From Candidatus Gastranaerophilales bacterium (GTDB taxonomy: Bacteria; Cyanobacteriota; Vampirovibrionia; Gastranaerophilales; Gastranaerophilaceae), in the NCBI GenBank assembly GCA_944323535.1, contig CALUSW010000013.1, forward strand, positions 1 through 34,362: DNA of 34,362 nucleotides, in the 5' to 3' direction. This document shows, in pieces, positions 6,896 through 15,343 of the stretch (positions are counted from its first letter, which is position 1; the number at the start of each line of letters is the position of its first letter). The translations under genes and the position numbers were made by a program. Under the pieces are notes generated by a model, which ran no database searches, was not told where the DNA came from, and worked only from the letters and a program-made list of their open reading frames with translations.

Positions 6896-7897
6896 ATGGT
6901 AGATAATAAAGAACAGTGGGAAGATATAGAATATACTGATGATGCCGGAAGTGATTCTTCTTATGATTCAGAAGATATTGGTCCAGAAAATGAATATCAT
7001 GAAAGTGACTATGAGCAGGAATATGAAGATTATGAAGACGAAGAAGAACCAAAAAAGAAAAAAGGGAATCCTCTTCCTCTGCTGTTGTTGTTTTTAATTT
7101 TGATAGGGGTTATAGCCTTTGTACTGGTAACCAAGTTTGGAATCGGGCGTTCTGGTCAGCAGCAGGATAATACAGTTGCAGCTAGTAGCCCTGCCGTTGA
7201 GCAACAAATGGATAATAATACAGCATCTTCTTCAGATGATTTAGCTAATTCGTTTTTTAATGAAGCCGGCGGCGATACTTCTGATATGATGAGTATTAAT
7301 TTTAATGAAAATGGTGATGCAAATGTAAATGTTTCGACAGGTGAAGGAGATATTGTTGCTACTGTTTCAGAGCCTGCTGCAGATGATGTAAATGCAAGTG
7401 CTGACTTATTTTTGGATGATGTACAGAATGCTGACAAAGGGCAGGAAAATAATGCTATAATGGTTTCTTATAACAAAATTGTAAATGCTAATCCTTTTAA
7501 ACCTCCTGTTGTAAAGGATAATGACATGCCATATGAAGTAATAAATAATACCCCGTTTGAAATAATAGAACCTCCGGTTACTTCCGTTCCGGATGAAAAT
7601 TTGACCAGACTTTTGCAAACGCAGATATCCGGTATATTATATGATGAAGAAAGTCCGTCTGCAATTGTAAATTTAAACGGTCTTGATCAGTTTGTAAAAA
7701 TTGGAGATACTATTTCCGGTTATACAATTCAGGATATAACAAAGGATAAAGTGCAAATCAGCTATAAAAATAACAGCTATGTTGCTGCAGTCGGAGAATT
7801 ATTTACAAAAGGAGCGTTGGAGAAAAAACAAGCTGTTGATAATTTAGAAAATAAATTTGCAGGAAGATATAAAAACAATAATAATTTAGAGGAGTAA
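6896..7897 (+). CDS. GspC/PilP-like inner-membrane protein
   Basis: A 333-residue bitopic protein. Residues 1-55 are extremely acidic (Asp/Glu/Tyr/Ser-rich) and then Lys-rich; one TM segment follows at about 60-84; the rest is periplasmic. Residues about 100-190 are low-complexity Asn/Asp/Ser/Ala. The C-terminal 90 residues (from the FKPPVV segment through the LNGLDQFVKIGDTISGYTI stretch) look like the small beta domain of GspC or PilP that contacts the secretin: a short strand, a conserved G-D turn and a final YVAAVGE strand. Position directly before the secretin supports this. I chose ATG 6896 over an in-frame GTG at 6887 because AAAGAG lies 8 nt upstream of the ATG. First gene of the operon. 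The acidic cytoplasmic tail is unusual for GspC/PilP. Confidence 0.65.
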   Translation: MVDNKEQWEDIEYTDDAGSDSSYDSEDIGPENEYHESDYEQEYEDYEDEEEPKKKKGNPLPLLLLFLILIGVIAFVLVTKFGIGRSGQQQDNTVAASSPAVEQQMDNNTASSSDDLANSFFNEAGGDTSDMMSINFNENGDANVNVSTGEGDIVATVSEPAADDVNASADLFLDDVQNADKGQENNAIMVSYNKIVNANPFKPPVVKDNDMPYEVINNTPFEIIEPPVTSVPDENLTRLLQTQISGILYDEESPSAIVNLNGLDQFVKIGDTISGYTIQDITKDKVQISYKNNSYVAAVGELFTKGALEKKQAVDNLENKFAGRYKNNNNLEE

Positions 7898-7908
7898 GAA
7901 CATATATT

Positions 7909-9693
7909 ATGAAAAGAGGTTTAAAAAACATATCAAAGCTTTTATTAGTTACAGGGTGTGTGTCAGTACTTGCGTGTAATATGGCGAATGCGGCTCCTCT
8001 TGTATATGATTTGGAACAACCTGCGGTAAGGACTGATTATACTGTCCCCAATAAAATAAGACTGGAGGGAGATGTCCACTTTAATGATAACGGACAGAAA
8101 ATAAATTTGAGTTTAAGAAATACTGATGTTCAGCAAGTATTAAGAATGTTTGCTGATAAGGCCGGTTTAAATATAGTTTTTCATTCCTCGGCAACAGGTA
8201 CAGTTACTTTAGATTTAGTTGATGTGAGCCTTGAAGATGCATTTAAAATGGTTATGAAGATGTCGAATCTGACCTATGTTATCAAAGATAAAACCATGCT
8301 TGTTGTATCAACAGGAAGTGCGGAAAATCTTAATTTAACAAAGGATAACATAACTATAATTCCGGTTAAATATGCAGATGCTGCATATATTGCGCAGTTC
8401 TTAAACACTAATATATTCTCTTTAAATGCACCGGGACTTTCTTATGGTCCGATTGTTTCAACAAATGCAGACAAAAATGAGTTATTGGTATTTGGTACGG
8501 ATAATGACGTTCAAATGGCAAAAAAAATAGTGGATAAATTTGATAAAAAACCATTAATGACGACATATAGAGTAAATCATACAACTCCGTTTGAAATGGC
8601 GAAAATGATATGCGAAACTCTTTTTGATCTTCCTGTTAAAGGAAATATTACCGGTTCCGGAGGAGGCACGGGTAAATATGAATCGGTAATGAATGCGAAT
8701 ATTAAAATCGGGTCGGGACTTAATGCTCCTCAGGAAGGTGCCCTTGGTGCAGGAACTGTTGCCTGCCGGCTTACAAGCGGTATAAGAACTTCCAATATAA
8801 ATTCTTATCAAACTAAGCCGACTTTGACAATATATGTCCAGCCGGAACTGGGTACTTTAACTCTTGTAGGCGGTAGTGAACAGCAAATTCAGATGGTAAA
8901 TGATTTTATATTGGAAAATGACAGAAAACAGCCTCAAGCAATATTGGAAATTTCTATTATAGCTTTGACAGAGAAAGGAGTTAGAGATTTTCAGAACTCC
9001 TGGACTTATACCGGTAAACATTTAAACATGGCGTTTAATAATACAGGTTTTAGTACTACAAATCCTATTATGTGGCATGGTCCAAGTTATGGTAATGTTG
9101 CTCATACGTTGTCCCAAACAATCAGTTATTTAATTGAAAACGGAAAGGGCAGAATGCTTGCAAATCCGAAGATTATTATTACGAACGGTAAAAAGTCAGT
9201 TATTGACCTTACTCAGGATTATGTAGAATCGACTACTGTTCAGATACTTTCAAATTATGGTTTCGGTACAGCAGGTACTGCATCCGTTCAAAAAACTTAT
9301 AATATAGGTGAAGATAACGGTATTAAGATTGAGATATTGCCGTTTATCAGCCCAGATGGATATGTATCTTTAAATATTAAGCCCGATTATGCTTCTATAT
9401 ATGATACTATATATGACACATATATGGATGAGCAGTATATTGCTGCAACTTTGCTGCAAAGACATAATTTAGATTTAAAGAACGTAAGAATAAAAGATGA
9501 AGAAACTTTATTATTAGGTGGTATGATTCAACAAACCGAAAATAATTCAACAACAAAAATTCCTATATTAGGTGATATTCCTTTTATTGGTTTCTTCTTC
9601 AGAAATCAGCATAAGGATATTACTAAGGAAGAATTATTGATGATGATTACTCCCAGAATTATTAAAGATACCGAAGATGTAGTTGAGCTTTAG
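7909..9693 (+). CDS. Secretin (GspD/PilQ-type outer-membrane channel)
   Basis: A 594-residue secretin, the multimeric outer-membrane gate of type II secretion and type IV pilus machines. A signal peptide covers about residues 1-29, ending ANA-APLV. An STN/N0 domain follows (about 60-125, from the INLSLRNTDVQQVL segment), then N1-type ring domains with PVKYADAAYIAQFL near 150, and a Gly/Asn-rich stretch near 245-270. The C-terminal channel starts around QAILEISIIALTEKG and contains LANPKIIITNGKKS, LGGMI and GDIPFIGFFFR before TPRIIKD at the end, all secretin hallmarks. No pilotin-binding S-domain is seen. GGAG lies 15 nt before the ATG, rather far. It is 11 nt downstream of the GspC/PilP-like gene and 11 nt upstream of the ATPase. 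Confidence 0.92.
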   Translation: MKRGLKNISKLLLVTGCVSVLACNMANAAPLVYDLEQPAVRTDYTVPNKIRLEGDVHFNDNGQKINLSLRNTDVQQVLRMFADKAGLNIVFHSSATGTVTLDLVDVSLEDAFKMVMKMSNLTYVIKDKTMLVVSTGSAENLNLTKDNITIIPVKYADAAYIAQFLNTNIFSLNAPGLSYGPIVSTNADKNELLVFGTDNDVQMAKKIVDKFDKKPLMTTYRVNHTTPFEMAKMICETLFDLPVKGNITGSGGGTGKYESVMNANIKIGSGLNAPQEGALGAGTVACRLTSGIRTSNINSYQTKPTLTIYVQPELGTLTLVGGSEQQIQMVNDFILENDRKQPQAILEISIIALTEKGVRDFQNSWTYTGKHLNMAFNNTGFSTTNPIMWHGPSYGNVAHTLSQTISYLIENGKGRMLANPKIIITNGKKSVIDLTQDYVESTTVQILSNYGFGTAGTASVQKTYNIGEDNGIKIEILPFISPDGYVSLNIKPDYASIYDTIYDTYMDEQYIAATLLQRHNLDLKNVRIKDEETLLLGGMIQQTENNSTTKIPILGDIPFIGFFFRNQHKDITKEELLMMITPRIIKDTEDVVEL

Positions 9694-9704
9694 GAAATAG
9701 TTAA

Positions 9705-11858
9705 ATGACAAGTTCTGCAATCGAAAAAATAAAACCTATAATAGATTTTTCATTAGTATCAAAATTTGATACTAATGATATGCTTTCGGAATTCTATATA
9801 CCCATTTGTGTGGCAAAGGGTTTTATTTATGTTCTTGCTACTTCATCAGCCAAGCAAAATAATATAACTTCAAAAATTTCAAAAATATTAAGCACCGATA
9901 AAATTAATATAAAAGTGATTTCTGATACTGATTTTTCTTCTTTGTTCAGTTATATAAAAAGTAATTTGCATTTAGATACCGTGGAACAATTTACTGATAA
10001 AAGTAATAATGCATCTGATGAAAATATGATTCAGCTTAAATATGATGATGACATGTGTCTTGAAGATGAGGGTTTATCTGATTTGCAAATGATTTCCGGT
10101 AATGATTCACCTTCAGCGCCGGATGAAAAATACTATTCAAAAAAAATCGGTGAAGTTCTGGTTCAAATGGGTTTTGTTACAAAAGAACAAATATTTAATG
10201 CTCTTGTTGAATCAAAGAAGTCTCAGATTCCTTTAGGAACTGTACTTGTGCAGCAGGGTGTGATAAGTCTTGCTGATTTAAAAAAAGCATTGACAGCTCA
10301 ACAGGGTTATGAAGCAGTTACTCCGGAACAGTTGAAAATTCCGGATTCTGTATTATCAATGCTTCCGGAAGACTTTATTAAATTAAATAAAGTTATTCCG
10401 ATCAGTTATGATGATAAAGTTCTTGTTGTCGGAATGGTAAATCCTAATGATAAAAAAGTTATCAATGATATCATTTTTTTAACAGGTTTAAAACCGAGTA
10501 TTCTGATAATTACACATTATGAATTTTCAATGTGTATGCAGAGTATGTTTAATGAAAACAAAAAAGCAACAAGTAAAATTCTGAAAAAAATTGAAAAACA
10601 ATCTCTTGCTTTTGATAGAGAAGAAACATTATTTGAGCAGGCTCAAAAAGAATTAAAAGATGATTCGAATATTGTTGTAAAATTTGTAAACAAAATTATA
10701 TCAGACGGTATTGATATGAAAGCAAGTGATATTCATATCGAACCCAGACTTGACGGATATGCCGTAAGATACAGAAAAGACGGTATATTAAGAGAGGTAT
10801 TAAGGCTTCCAAATAAAACAGAGTCGGCAATATTAACCCGTTTAAAAGTAATTTCGAAGATGAATATTGCAGAACACAGACGTCCGCAGGATGGTTCATT
10901 TTCTATTACATATAAAGAAAAAGATTATGACTTCAGAATTAATACCCTTCCTGTCGGGGAACAGGAAAAAATGGTAATAAGAATTCTTGCTCCTGCAGTT
11001 TCTATGGCCAGTTCAAAAGATGAGATGGTTCTTGTTGGTGCATCAAAAGAGGAAACAGAACTGATAAAAAAGATGGAAAGTGTACCAAACGGTATTATTT
11101 TGACAACAGGTCCTACCGGTTCAGGTAAAACAACTACATTATATACATTATTAAAAGCTATAAATGATGAAAAAATAAATATAACTACGATTGAGGATCC
11201 TATAGAAATAAGAATTGACGGTATAAATCAATCACAAATTAATACAAAAGCCGGTATTACATTTGCGTCTTGTATGCGTGCTATTTTAAGGCAAGACCCT
11301 GATGTTATACTTGTAGGTGAAATCAGAGATATTGAGACTTTGGAAACAGCGATATCGGCTGCGTTAACCGGTCACCTTGTTTTGTCAACCCTGCATACAA
11401 ATTCGGCTGCATCTACAATTACCAGACTTATAGATATGGGAGCAAAGGATTATCTGGTTTCTTCCACATTAGTCGGTATAATAGCGCAACGTCTTGTAAG
11501 AAATTTATGCCCTCATTGCAGAACACAGTATTATCCCACACGAGAAGAAGCCGAACTTGTTATTGCCGGTGGTGAGAAAGAAATACAGGAGTTTATGAAA
11601 ACCCCCGTATATAAACCGAATGGCTGTGATAAATGTAATTTCGAAGGCTATGCAGGCAGATTGGGTGTATATGAAATTATGCCTATAACAAAAGAAATTA
11701 AGAGATTGATTGCTCAGGGTGCGCATGATATTCAAATAGAAGAAGCTGCTATAGGAGCAGGTATGAAGACTTTGCAGCAGGCATGTTTAAAACATATTGT
11801 TGAAGGAAGAACGACCATATCTGAGTTTGTTCGTGTGCTTGGTCCTGTTAAAGAGTGA
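9705..11858 (+). CDS. pilB: Type IV pilus / type II secretion assembly ATPase
   Basis: A 717-residue hexameric assembly ATPase that powers extension of pilus or pseudopilus. About 135 divergent, acidic N-terminal residues precede a T2SSE_N/MshEN-like domain (about 146-290, with GEVLVQMGFVT and a second GTVLVQQGVIS repeat; MshEN domains can bind c-di-GMP). The ATPase domain carries Walker A GPTGSGKT at 469-476, the Asp box around EDPIE, Walker B with ILVGEIRD at 535-542 and the His-box LSTLHTN. A zinc-binding pair of CxxC motifs (C602/C605 and C641/C644) is intact, as in PilB and GspE. The sequence does not separate PilB from GspE with certainty; the symbol is the more likely of the two. Confidence 0.92.
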   Translation: MTSSAIEKIKPIIDFSLVSKFDTNDMLSEFYIPICVAKGFIYVLATSSAKQNNITSKISKILSTDKINIKVISDTDFSSLFSYIKSNLHLDTVEQFTDKSNNASDENMIQLKYDDDMCLEDEGLSDLQMISGNDSPSAPDEKYYSKKIGEVLVQMGFVTKEQIFNALVESKKSQIPLGTVLVQQGVISLADLKKALTAQQGYEAVTPEQLKIPDSVLSMLPEDFIKLNKVIPISYDDKVLVVGMVNPNDKKVINDIIFLTGLKPSILIITHYEFSMCMQSMFNENKKATSKILKKIEKQSLAFDREETLFEQAQKELKDDSNIVVKFVNKIISDGIDMKASDIHIEPRLDGYAVRYRKDGILREVLRLPNKTESAILTRLKVISKMNIAEHRRPQDGSFSITYKEKDYDFRINTLPVGEQEKMVIRILAPAVSMASSKDEMVLVGASKEETELIKKMESVPNGIILTTGPTGSGKTTTLYTLLKAINDEKINITTIEDPIEIRIDGINQSQINTKAGITFASCMRAILRQDPDVILVGEIRDIETLETAISAALTGHLVLSTLHTNSAASTITRLIDMGAKDYLVSSTLVGIIAQRLVRNLCPHCRTQYYPTREEAELVIAGGEKEIQEFMKTPVYKPNGCDKCNFEGYAGRLGVYEIMPITKEIKRLIAQGAHDIQIEEAAIGAGMKTLQQACLKHIVEGRTTISEFVRVLGPVKE

Positions 11859-11869
11859 GGTAGGCAAGT

Positions 11870-13072
11870 ATGACCAGATACGAATACGAAGCTGAAAAGT
11901 GGAATGGTGAAAAAGTAAAAGGCAGAATAGATGCAAAGTCTCAGGCAGAAGTTAAAGCCAGAGTCCGCAACATGGGCTATAAATTGATTTCTGTTAATGA
12001 ATTTACTTCAAATCAGCTTGGCGGTAAACCGGCAACTTTACAATCTTTAACGTTAAAGGAAAAAATTGATTTTACACAAACATTTTTGACTTTAAATAAA
12101 GCGGGGCTTCCTATTATTGAAAGTTTAATTTTTATTGAAAAGGATGCAGCTTCCAGACAGGTAAGACTTCTGGCGCAAGAAATAAAAAAACAGATTATAG
12201 CCGGTTATACGCTTTCTGATACTATCTCAAAATACCCGAATTTATTCGGACATGTATATATTGGTCTCGCTAAAGCCGGTGAAGATTCAGGTGAAATAGA
12301 TAAAACTTTTGAACGTTTAATAGAACTTTTGAAAAAACAGGGCGATATTAAAGGCAAGGTAATTTCTGCATTAACTTATCCTATATTTGTAATACTACTT
12401 GCGATTGCTGTTGTTCTTGTAATGTTAATGTTTGTATTTCCTGCTTTTAAAGATATGTTTGCCCAGCAGGGGAAGCAGCTTCCTGCTATTACACAATTTT
12501 GTATTAATTCAGGCGAGTTTCTAAAAGATAAATGGATGGTAATTCCATTAGCAATAATAGCAATAGTCGGTTCTTTTATGTATTTATTGCGCTGGGAACC
12601 CTCAAAACGTAAAATTGACGAGTTTTTATTGAAAATTCCTTTGATTTCAGAACTTGTTAAGGCTGCAGCTTTTTCAAACTTTCTTACAGTCCTGCAGATA
12701 GCATATGATGCGGGTATCCCTATTATTGAATGTTTATATTTATCAAGAACTACATTAGATAATTCTGTTATGCAGGACGCAATAAAAGTGTCTATAAAAA
12801 AAATGCAGGCAGGTGCTCATTTATCTGAATCATTAAAGGCTGCTAATATCTTCCCCAAAATGATATTATTTATGGTGTCTACCGGTGAACAATCAGGACG
12901 TTTGGGTGAGTTAATGACCCAATGTGTACAGCACATTGACCAGCAGCTGGATTTGATTATTGATACTCTGGGTAAATTAATAGAACCTATATTGCTGATA
13001 TTTATAGGTGTTGTTGTATGTTTTCTTGCTTTATCTTTATACTTACCATTATTTCAGTCGTACTCTGTATAG
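11870..13072 (+). CDS. pilC: Pilus/secretion inner-membrane platform protein
   Basis: A 400-residue PilC/GspF platform protein that links the assembly ATPase to the growing pilus in the inner membrane. An N-terminal soluble segment (YEYEAEKWNGEKVKGRIDAKS, typical of PilC) leads into two T2SSF domains (about 66-190 and 270-390). Three TM segments are visible near 167-190, 222-240 and 370-392. The repeated signatures LNKAGLPIIESL and AYDAGIPIIECL mark the start of the two halves, and GEDSGEIDK and GEQSGRLGEL close them. It lies 11 nt after the ATPase gene. Length is typical. Confidence 0.93.
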   Translation: MTRYEYEAEKWNGEKVKGRIDAKSQAEVKARVRNMGYKLISVNEFTSNQLGGKPATLQSLTLKEKIDFTQTFLTLNKAGLPIIESLIFIEKDAASRQVRLLAQEIKKQIIAGYTLSDTISKYPNLFGHVYIGLAKAGEDSGEIDKTFERLIELLKKQGDIKGKVISALTYPIFVILLAIAVVLVMLMFVFPAFKDMFAQQGKQLPAITQFCINSGEFLKDKWMVIPLAIIAIVGSFMYLLRWEPSKRKIDEFLLKIPLISELVKAAAFSNFLTVLQIAYDAGIPIIECLYLSRTTLDNSVMQDAIKVSIKKMQAGAHLSESLKAANIFPKMILFMVSTGEQSGRLGELMTQCVQHIDQQLDLIIDTLGKLIEPILLIFIGVVVCFLALSLYLPLFQSYSV

Positions 13073-13090
13073 GAAAGGACATTATTCAAT

Positions 13091-13384
13091 ATGAATGAAG
13101 AAAATAATTTAGATGAAAACAGCAGTTTCATAACGGGAATTTGGTCAGAGAGAGTTCTTGTTATAACTAAAGATTATCAGATTAAAGGTAATGTATTTAT
13201 GCCAAAAACCGGCAGAAAAAACAGAGTTCTTTCCGACATATTGAACGGGGCAAAGCGTTTTGTTGCAATAAAAAATTGTGAAGTTATACATAGAGAGTTT
13301 CCGAACCGTAAGGCAGAAACACATGACTTTTTGCAATTGAATTTAAATTCAATAATATTGTTAAGACCTTTAAATGAAGAATAA
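13091..13384 (+). CDS. Small conserved-type protein of pilus operon
   Basis: A 97-residue soluble protein at the end of the pilus operon, 18 nt after pilC and preceded by a GGAAAGGA sequence at 13072-13079. It is all-beta in appearance: VLVITKDYQIKGNVF, then RKNRVLSDILNGAKRFVAIKNCEV and a final NSIILLRPL strand. The pattern of a strand, an R-x-SD-LN loop and a second strand resembles small uncharacterised domains (DUF6812-like) with an R-L-S-D-x-L-N motif; I offer that name tentatively. No membrane segment or signal. A role in pilus or secretion regulation is suggested by position only. Confidence 0.65.
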   Translation: MNEENNLDENSSFITGIWSERVLVITKDYQIKGNVFMPKTGRKNRVLSDILNGAKRFVAIKNCEVIHREFPNRKAETHDFLQLNLNSIILLRPLNEE

Positions 13385-13429
13385 TACTTGATTTTTTAAT
13401 TTGTTTATGTGAGTATATAGTCATCGGAA

Positions 13430-13503
13430 GGGCTATTAGCTCAGGTGGTTAGAGCGTACGCCTGATAAGCGTAAGGTCCCTGGTTCGAGTCCAGGATGGC
13501 CCA
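13430..13503 (+). tRNA. tRNA-Ile (anticodon GAT)
   Basis: Acceptor GGGCTAT pairs with ATGGCCC (13496-13502) with one T:G pair; discriminator A at 13503. D-arm GCTC/GAGC, anticodon stem TACGC/GCGTA with loop CTGATAA giving anticodon GAT, T-arm CCTGG/CCAGG with loop TTCGAGT. CCA is not encoded. It stands outside any rRNA operon in this window, 45 nt after the pilus operon, with its own terminator. Confidence 0.97.
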
Positions 13504-13510
13504 TATTTAT

Positions 13511-13537
13511 AAAAAGAGCCTAAAAGAGCTCTTTTTT
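13511..13537 (+). terminator. Intrinsic terminator after tRNA-Ile
   Basis: A 9-bp stem AAAAAGAGC (13511-13519) with GCTCTTTTT (13528-13536), an 8-nt loop and a T-run. It starts 8 nt after the tRNA end. Confidence 0.85.
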
Positions 13538-14012
13538 AGTATTTTATAGATTTGTAGTAAATCTTATATCCGATAAGACTATGAAACAAGTTCAGAGTGA
13601 CAACAAATTTATGATTGTCATTCAGAATTTTACCATTTTAAAATTAAAACTTCAAATTGCTCAAATGCTGAACCGGTCTTGAATTTTCTTTACAACTCAG
13701 GCAATCTGCTTCTTTGATTTGCTTTGCGCTCACAGTACTTCGCCTGCGGGGCTTTGCCCCTGTCGGCTTCTTCTGTTCGCTTACCGGACTCGTTTCACTT
13801 CGTCTGTCCGCAAATCCGCTACATTTCGTAAAAACTTTCCGGCTTTTACTACATTTCATCTGTTTCCAGCCTTTTCAGCATTTCGCTTCACTTCAGCTTA
13901 CGTTAAGTCCAAAGTTCAGCATTGATATGTTATATAATTATGTTTTTTATACGCAATGGAAGAATATTTGATTTTATTATATAATTATATATATTTATTC
14001 TAAGGCTTATTT
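13538..14012. other. Gene-poor island with repeats
   Basis: No convincing gene in 475 nt. The left part (13570-13632) holds repeat copy 2 and an inverted partial copy. The middle (about 13640-13920) differs from its surroundings: higher GC and strongly pyrimidine-rich on the plus strand, with many TTCG/CTTC-type short words and a small perfect hairpin GGGGC-TTT-GCCCC at 13748-13760. The right part is very AT-rich, with TATAAT boxes at 13933-13938 and 13980-13985 that may serve the radical SAM gene; neither has a good -35. Confidence 0.55.
13570..13601 (-). repeat. REP-like palindromic repeat, copy 2
   Basis: Inverted copy of 614-645, identical at 28 of 32 positions. Directly beside it, at 13617-13627, is a partial copy in the opposite orientation (GTCATTCAGAA). 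Together TTCAGAGTGACAA (13591-13603) and TTGTCATTCAGAA (13615-13627) form an 11-of-13 inverted repeat around an 11-nt spacer, a head-to-head arrangement like paired REP units. Confidence 0.65.
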
Positions 14013-15035
14013 ATGAAACACCTTATTTGTAAAAATTTAAATACTTCTATTTGTTTTAACTATAAGGAAATAGGAATTACATATTGTACATTGACCAATG
14101 CGACAAACGGTTTGGGCTGGCCGAAAATTTCCGGAGAAGTATTTAACGGCAGAACAATCGATTGGGATAAATTTTTTCAGGAACGTGCAAAAGAAATAGA
14201 TCTGATTAAACAATCGACGCCCAGAAGAGAATGCGCAAATTGCCAGCAGATAGAAGAAGATGAATTTATTGATGATAAAAAAATTCATTATGTACTTCTT
14301 TCTCCGTGGCAGGTTTGTAATTCTGATTGTATATATTGTCTCGGGCATGCGCAGCCTATATCTCCTAAAGCTAAAAATTATAATGAATATTATCAAGAAT
14401 TCATTGAGCCTTATAATATGCTTGAAATTATTAAGGATATGATTAATCATAATGTGCTTGATAAAGATGCGGAAATTGATTTTGCCGGCGGCGAACCGAC
14501 ATTATACCCTAAATTCGATGAGATTTTAAATTTCTTTATAGAAAATGATTTTAAAAATATAATTATACATACGAATAATATACAATATTCTAAAATCATT
14601 GAAAAAGGCATAAAAAATAATGCTGTAAGTCTTATGATATCTATTGATGCAGGAACAAAAAAATGTCATAAAGCGGTTAAAAGAGTAGATTCATTTGATA
14701 AAGTATGGAATAATTTCAAGAAATATTCCAAAGCCAGACCAAAAGAATATAATAGACGCCTTTGTACCAAATATGTTATAGTTCCCGGTGTTAATGACAG
14801 CAAGAAAGAACTTGAGGAATTTATAAAACAATCAAAGAAAAACGGGGCTACACAAGTTGCATTAAATGTTTATAATCAATTATTAAATAATATGAATTAT
14901 GAAGAAAATTTATTGAAACATTTAGTTGATTTATCAAATTTTATGATAGAACAGGCAAAGAAAAACAATATTCCATATACTTTATTCCCAAATATAAGCT
15001 ATGTATATGAAAAACTGAATATTCGTATACCTTAA
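14013..15035 (+). CDS. Radical SAM protein of unknown function
   Basis: A 340-residue radical SAM enzyme. The 4Fe-4S site is CNSDCIYC (C102, C106, C109; CX3CX2C), followed by FAGGEPTLYP (the GGE SAM-binding motif), IIIHTNN and ISIDAGT strands of the TIM barrel. The 100-residue N-terminal extension carries further cysteines (C6, C14, C25, and a CANC pair at C74/C77) that could hold an auxiliary cluster or zinc; this layout is reminiscent of a Cys-rich domain placed before rather than after the core. AAGG lies 7 nt before the ATG. It is an orphan between the tRNA-Ile/repeat island and a bidirectional terminator, so there is no operon partner to suggest a substrate. Acquisition by transfer is plausible from location. 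Confidence 0.8.
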   Translation: MKHLICKNLNTSICFNYKEIGITYCTLTNATNGLGWPKISGEVFNGRTIDWDKFFQERAKEIDLIKQSTPRRECANCQQIEEDEFIDDKKIHYVLLSPWQVCNSDCIYCLGHAQPISPKAKNYNEYYQEFIEPYNMLEIIKDMINHNVLDKDAEIDFAGGEPTLYPKFDEILNFFIENDFKNIIIHTNNIQYSKIIEKGIKNNAVSLMISIDAGTKKCHKAVKRVDSFDKVWNNFKKYSKARPKEYNRRLCTKYVIVPGVNDSKKELEEFIKQSKKNGATQVALNVYNQLLNNMNYEENLLKHLVDLSNFMIEQAKKNNIPYTLFPNISYVYEKLNIRIP

Positions 15036-15047
15036 AGATATTGCAAA

Positions 15048-15082
15048 AAAAAATGAAACAAATAAGCTTTGTTTCATTTTTT
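15048..15082. terminator. Bidirectional intrinsic terminator
   Basis: A perfect 15-bp stem, 15048-15062 with 15068-15082, and a 5-nt loop TAAGC. The outer arms are A6 and T6, so it serves both the radical SAM gene (plus) and the folD operon (minus). Confidence 0.9.
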
Positions 15083-15108
15083 GTTATTTTGAAATATTCG
15101 ATTTTATA

Positions 15109-15312
15109 TTATTCGCTTTCAGCAACAACAGTAACTATTTGATTTCCGTAGCTGTCAACATGCCCGTCTGTTTTTTCAATTATATATCTTAGTCCCTCTT
15201 TACCTTCAACAGCCTTTTGCGCAGCTTCTAAAGCCCTGTCAAAGTTTGTATATTCACCTATTTGTTTCCTTGTGAATTCCGAGTAGTCTTTTTCAGTAAT
15301 AACATGAAACAT
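15109..15312 (-). CDS. Conserved-looking 67-aa protein downstream of folD
   Basis: A small soluble acidic protein of 67 residues, predicted mixed alpha/beta: MFHVITEKDYSEF, a helix DRALEAAQKAVEG, a strand LRYIIEKTDG and a final strand NQIVTVVAE. A strong Shine-Dalgarno (AAGGAG) 8-9 nt before the ATG makes it a real gene. It is the last member of the CooC-like/folD operon, 31 nt after folD, and ends just before the bidirectional terminator. No family is recognised. No cysteine or histidine cluster is present that would suggest metal binding. Confidence 0.7.
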   Translation of the reverse strand: MFHVITEKDYSEFTRKQIGEYTNFDRALEAAQKAVEGKEGLRYIIEKTDGHVDSYGNQIVTVVAESE

Positions 15313-15343
15313 AATTAATATTCTCCTTTTTTATAAATTTTAA

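Noticed and set aside
13644-13859. 71-codon open frame on the minus strand in the gene-poor island
   Set aside because: Only a weak GGA precedes it, the translation is Lys/Ser/Arg-rich with no domain pattern, and it coincides with the compositional island, which explains the open frame.
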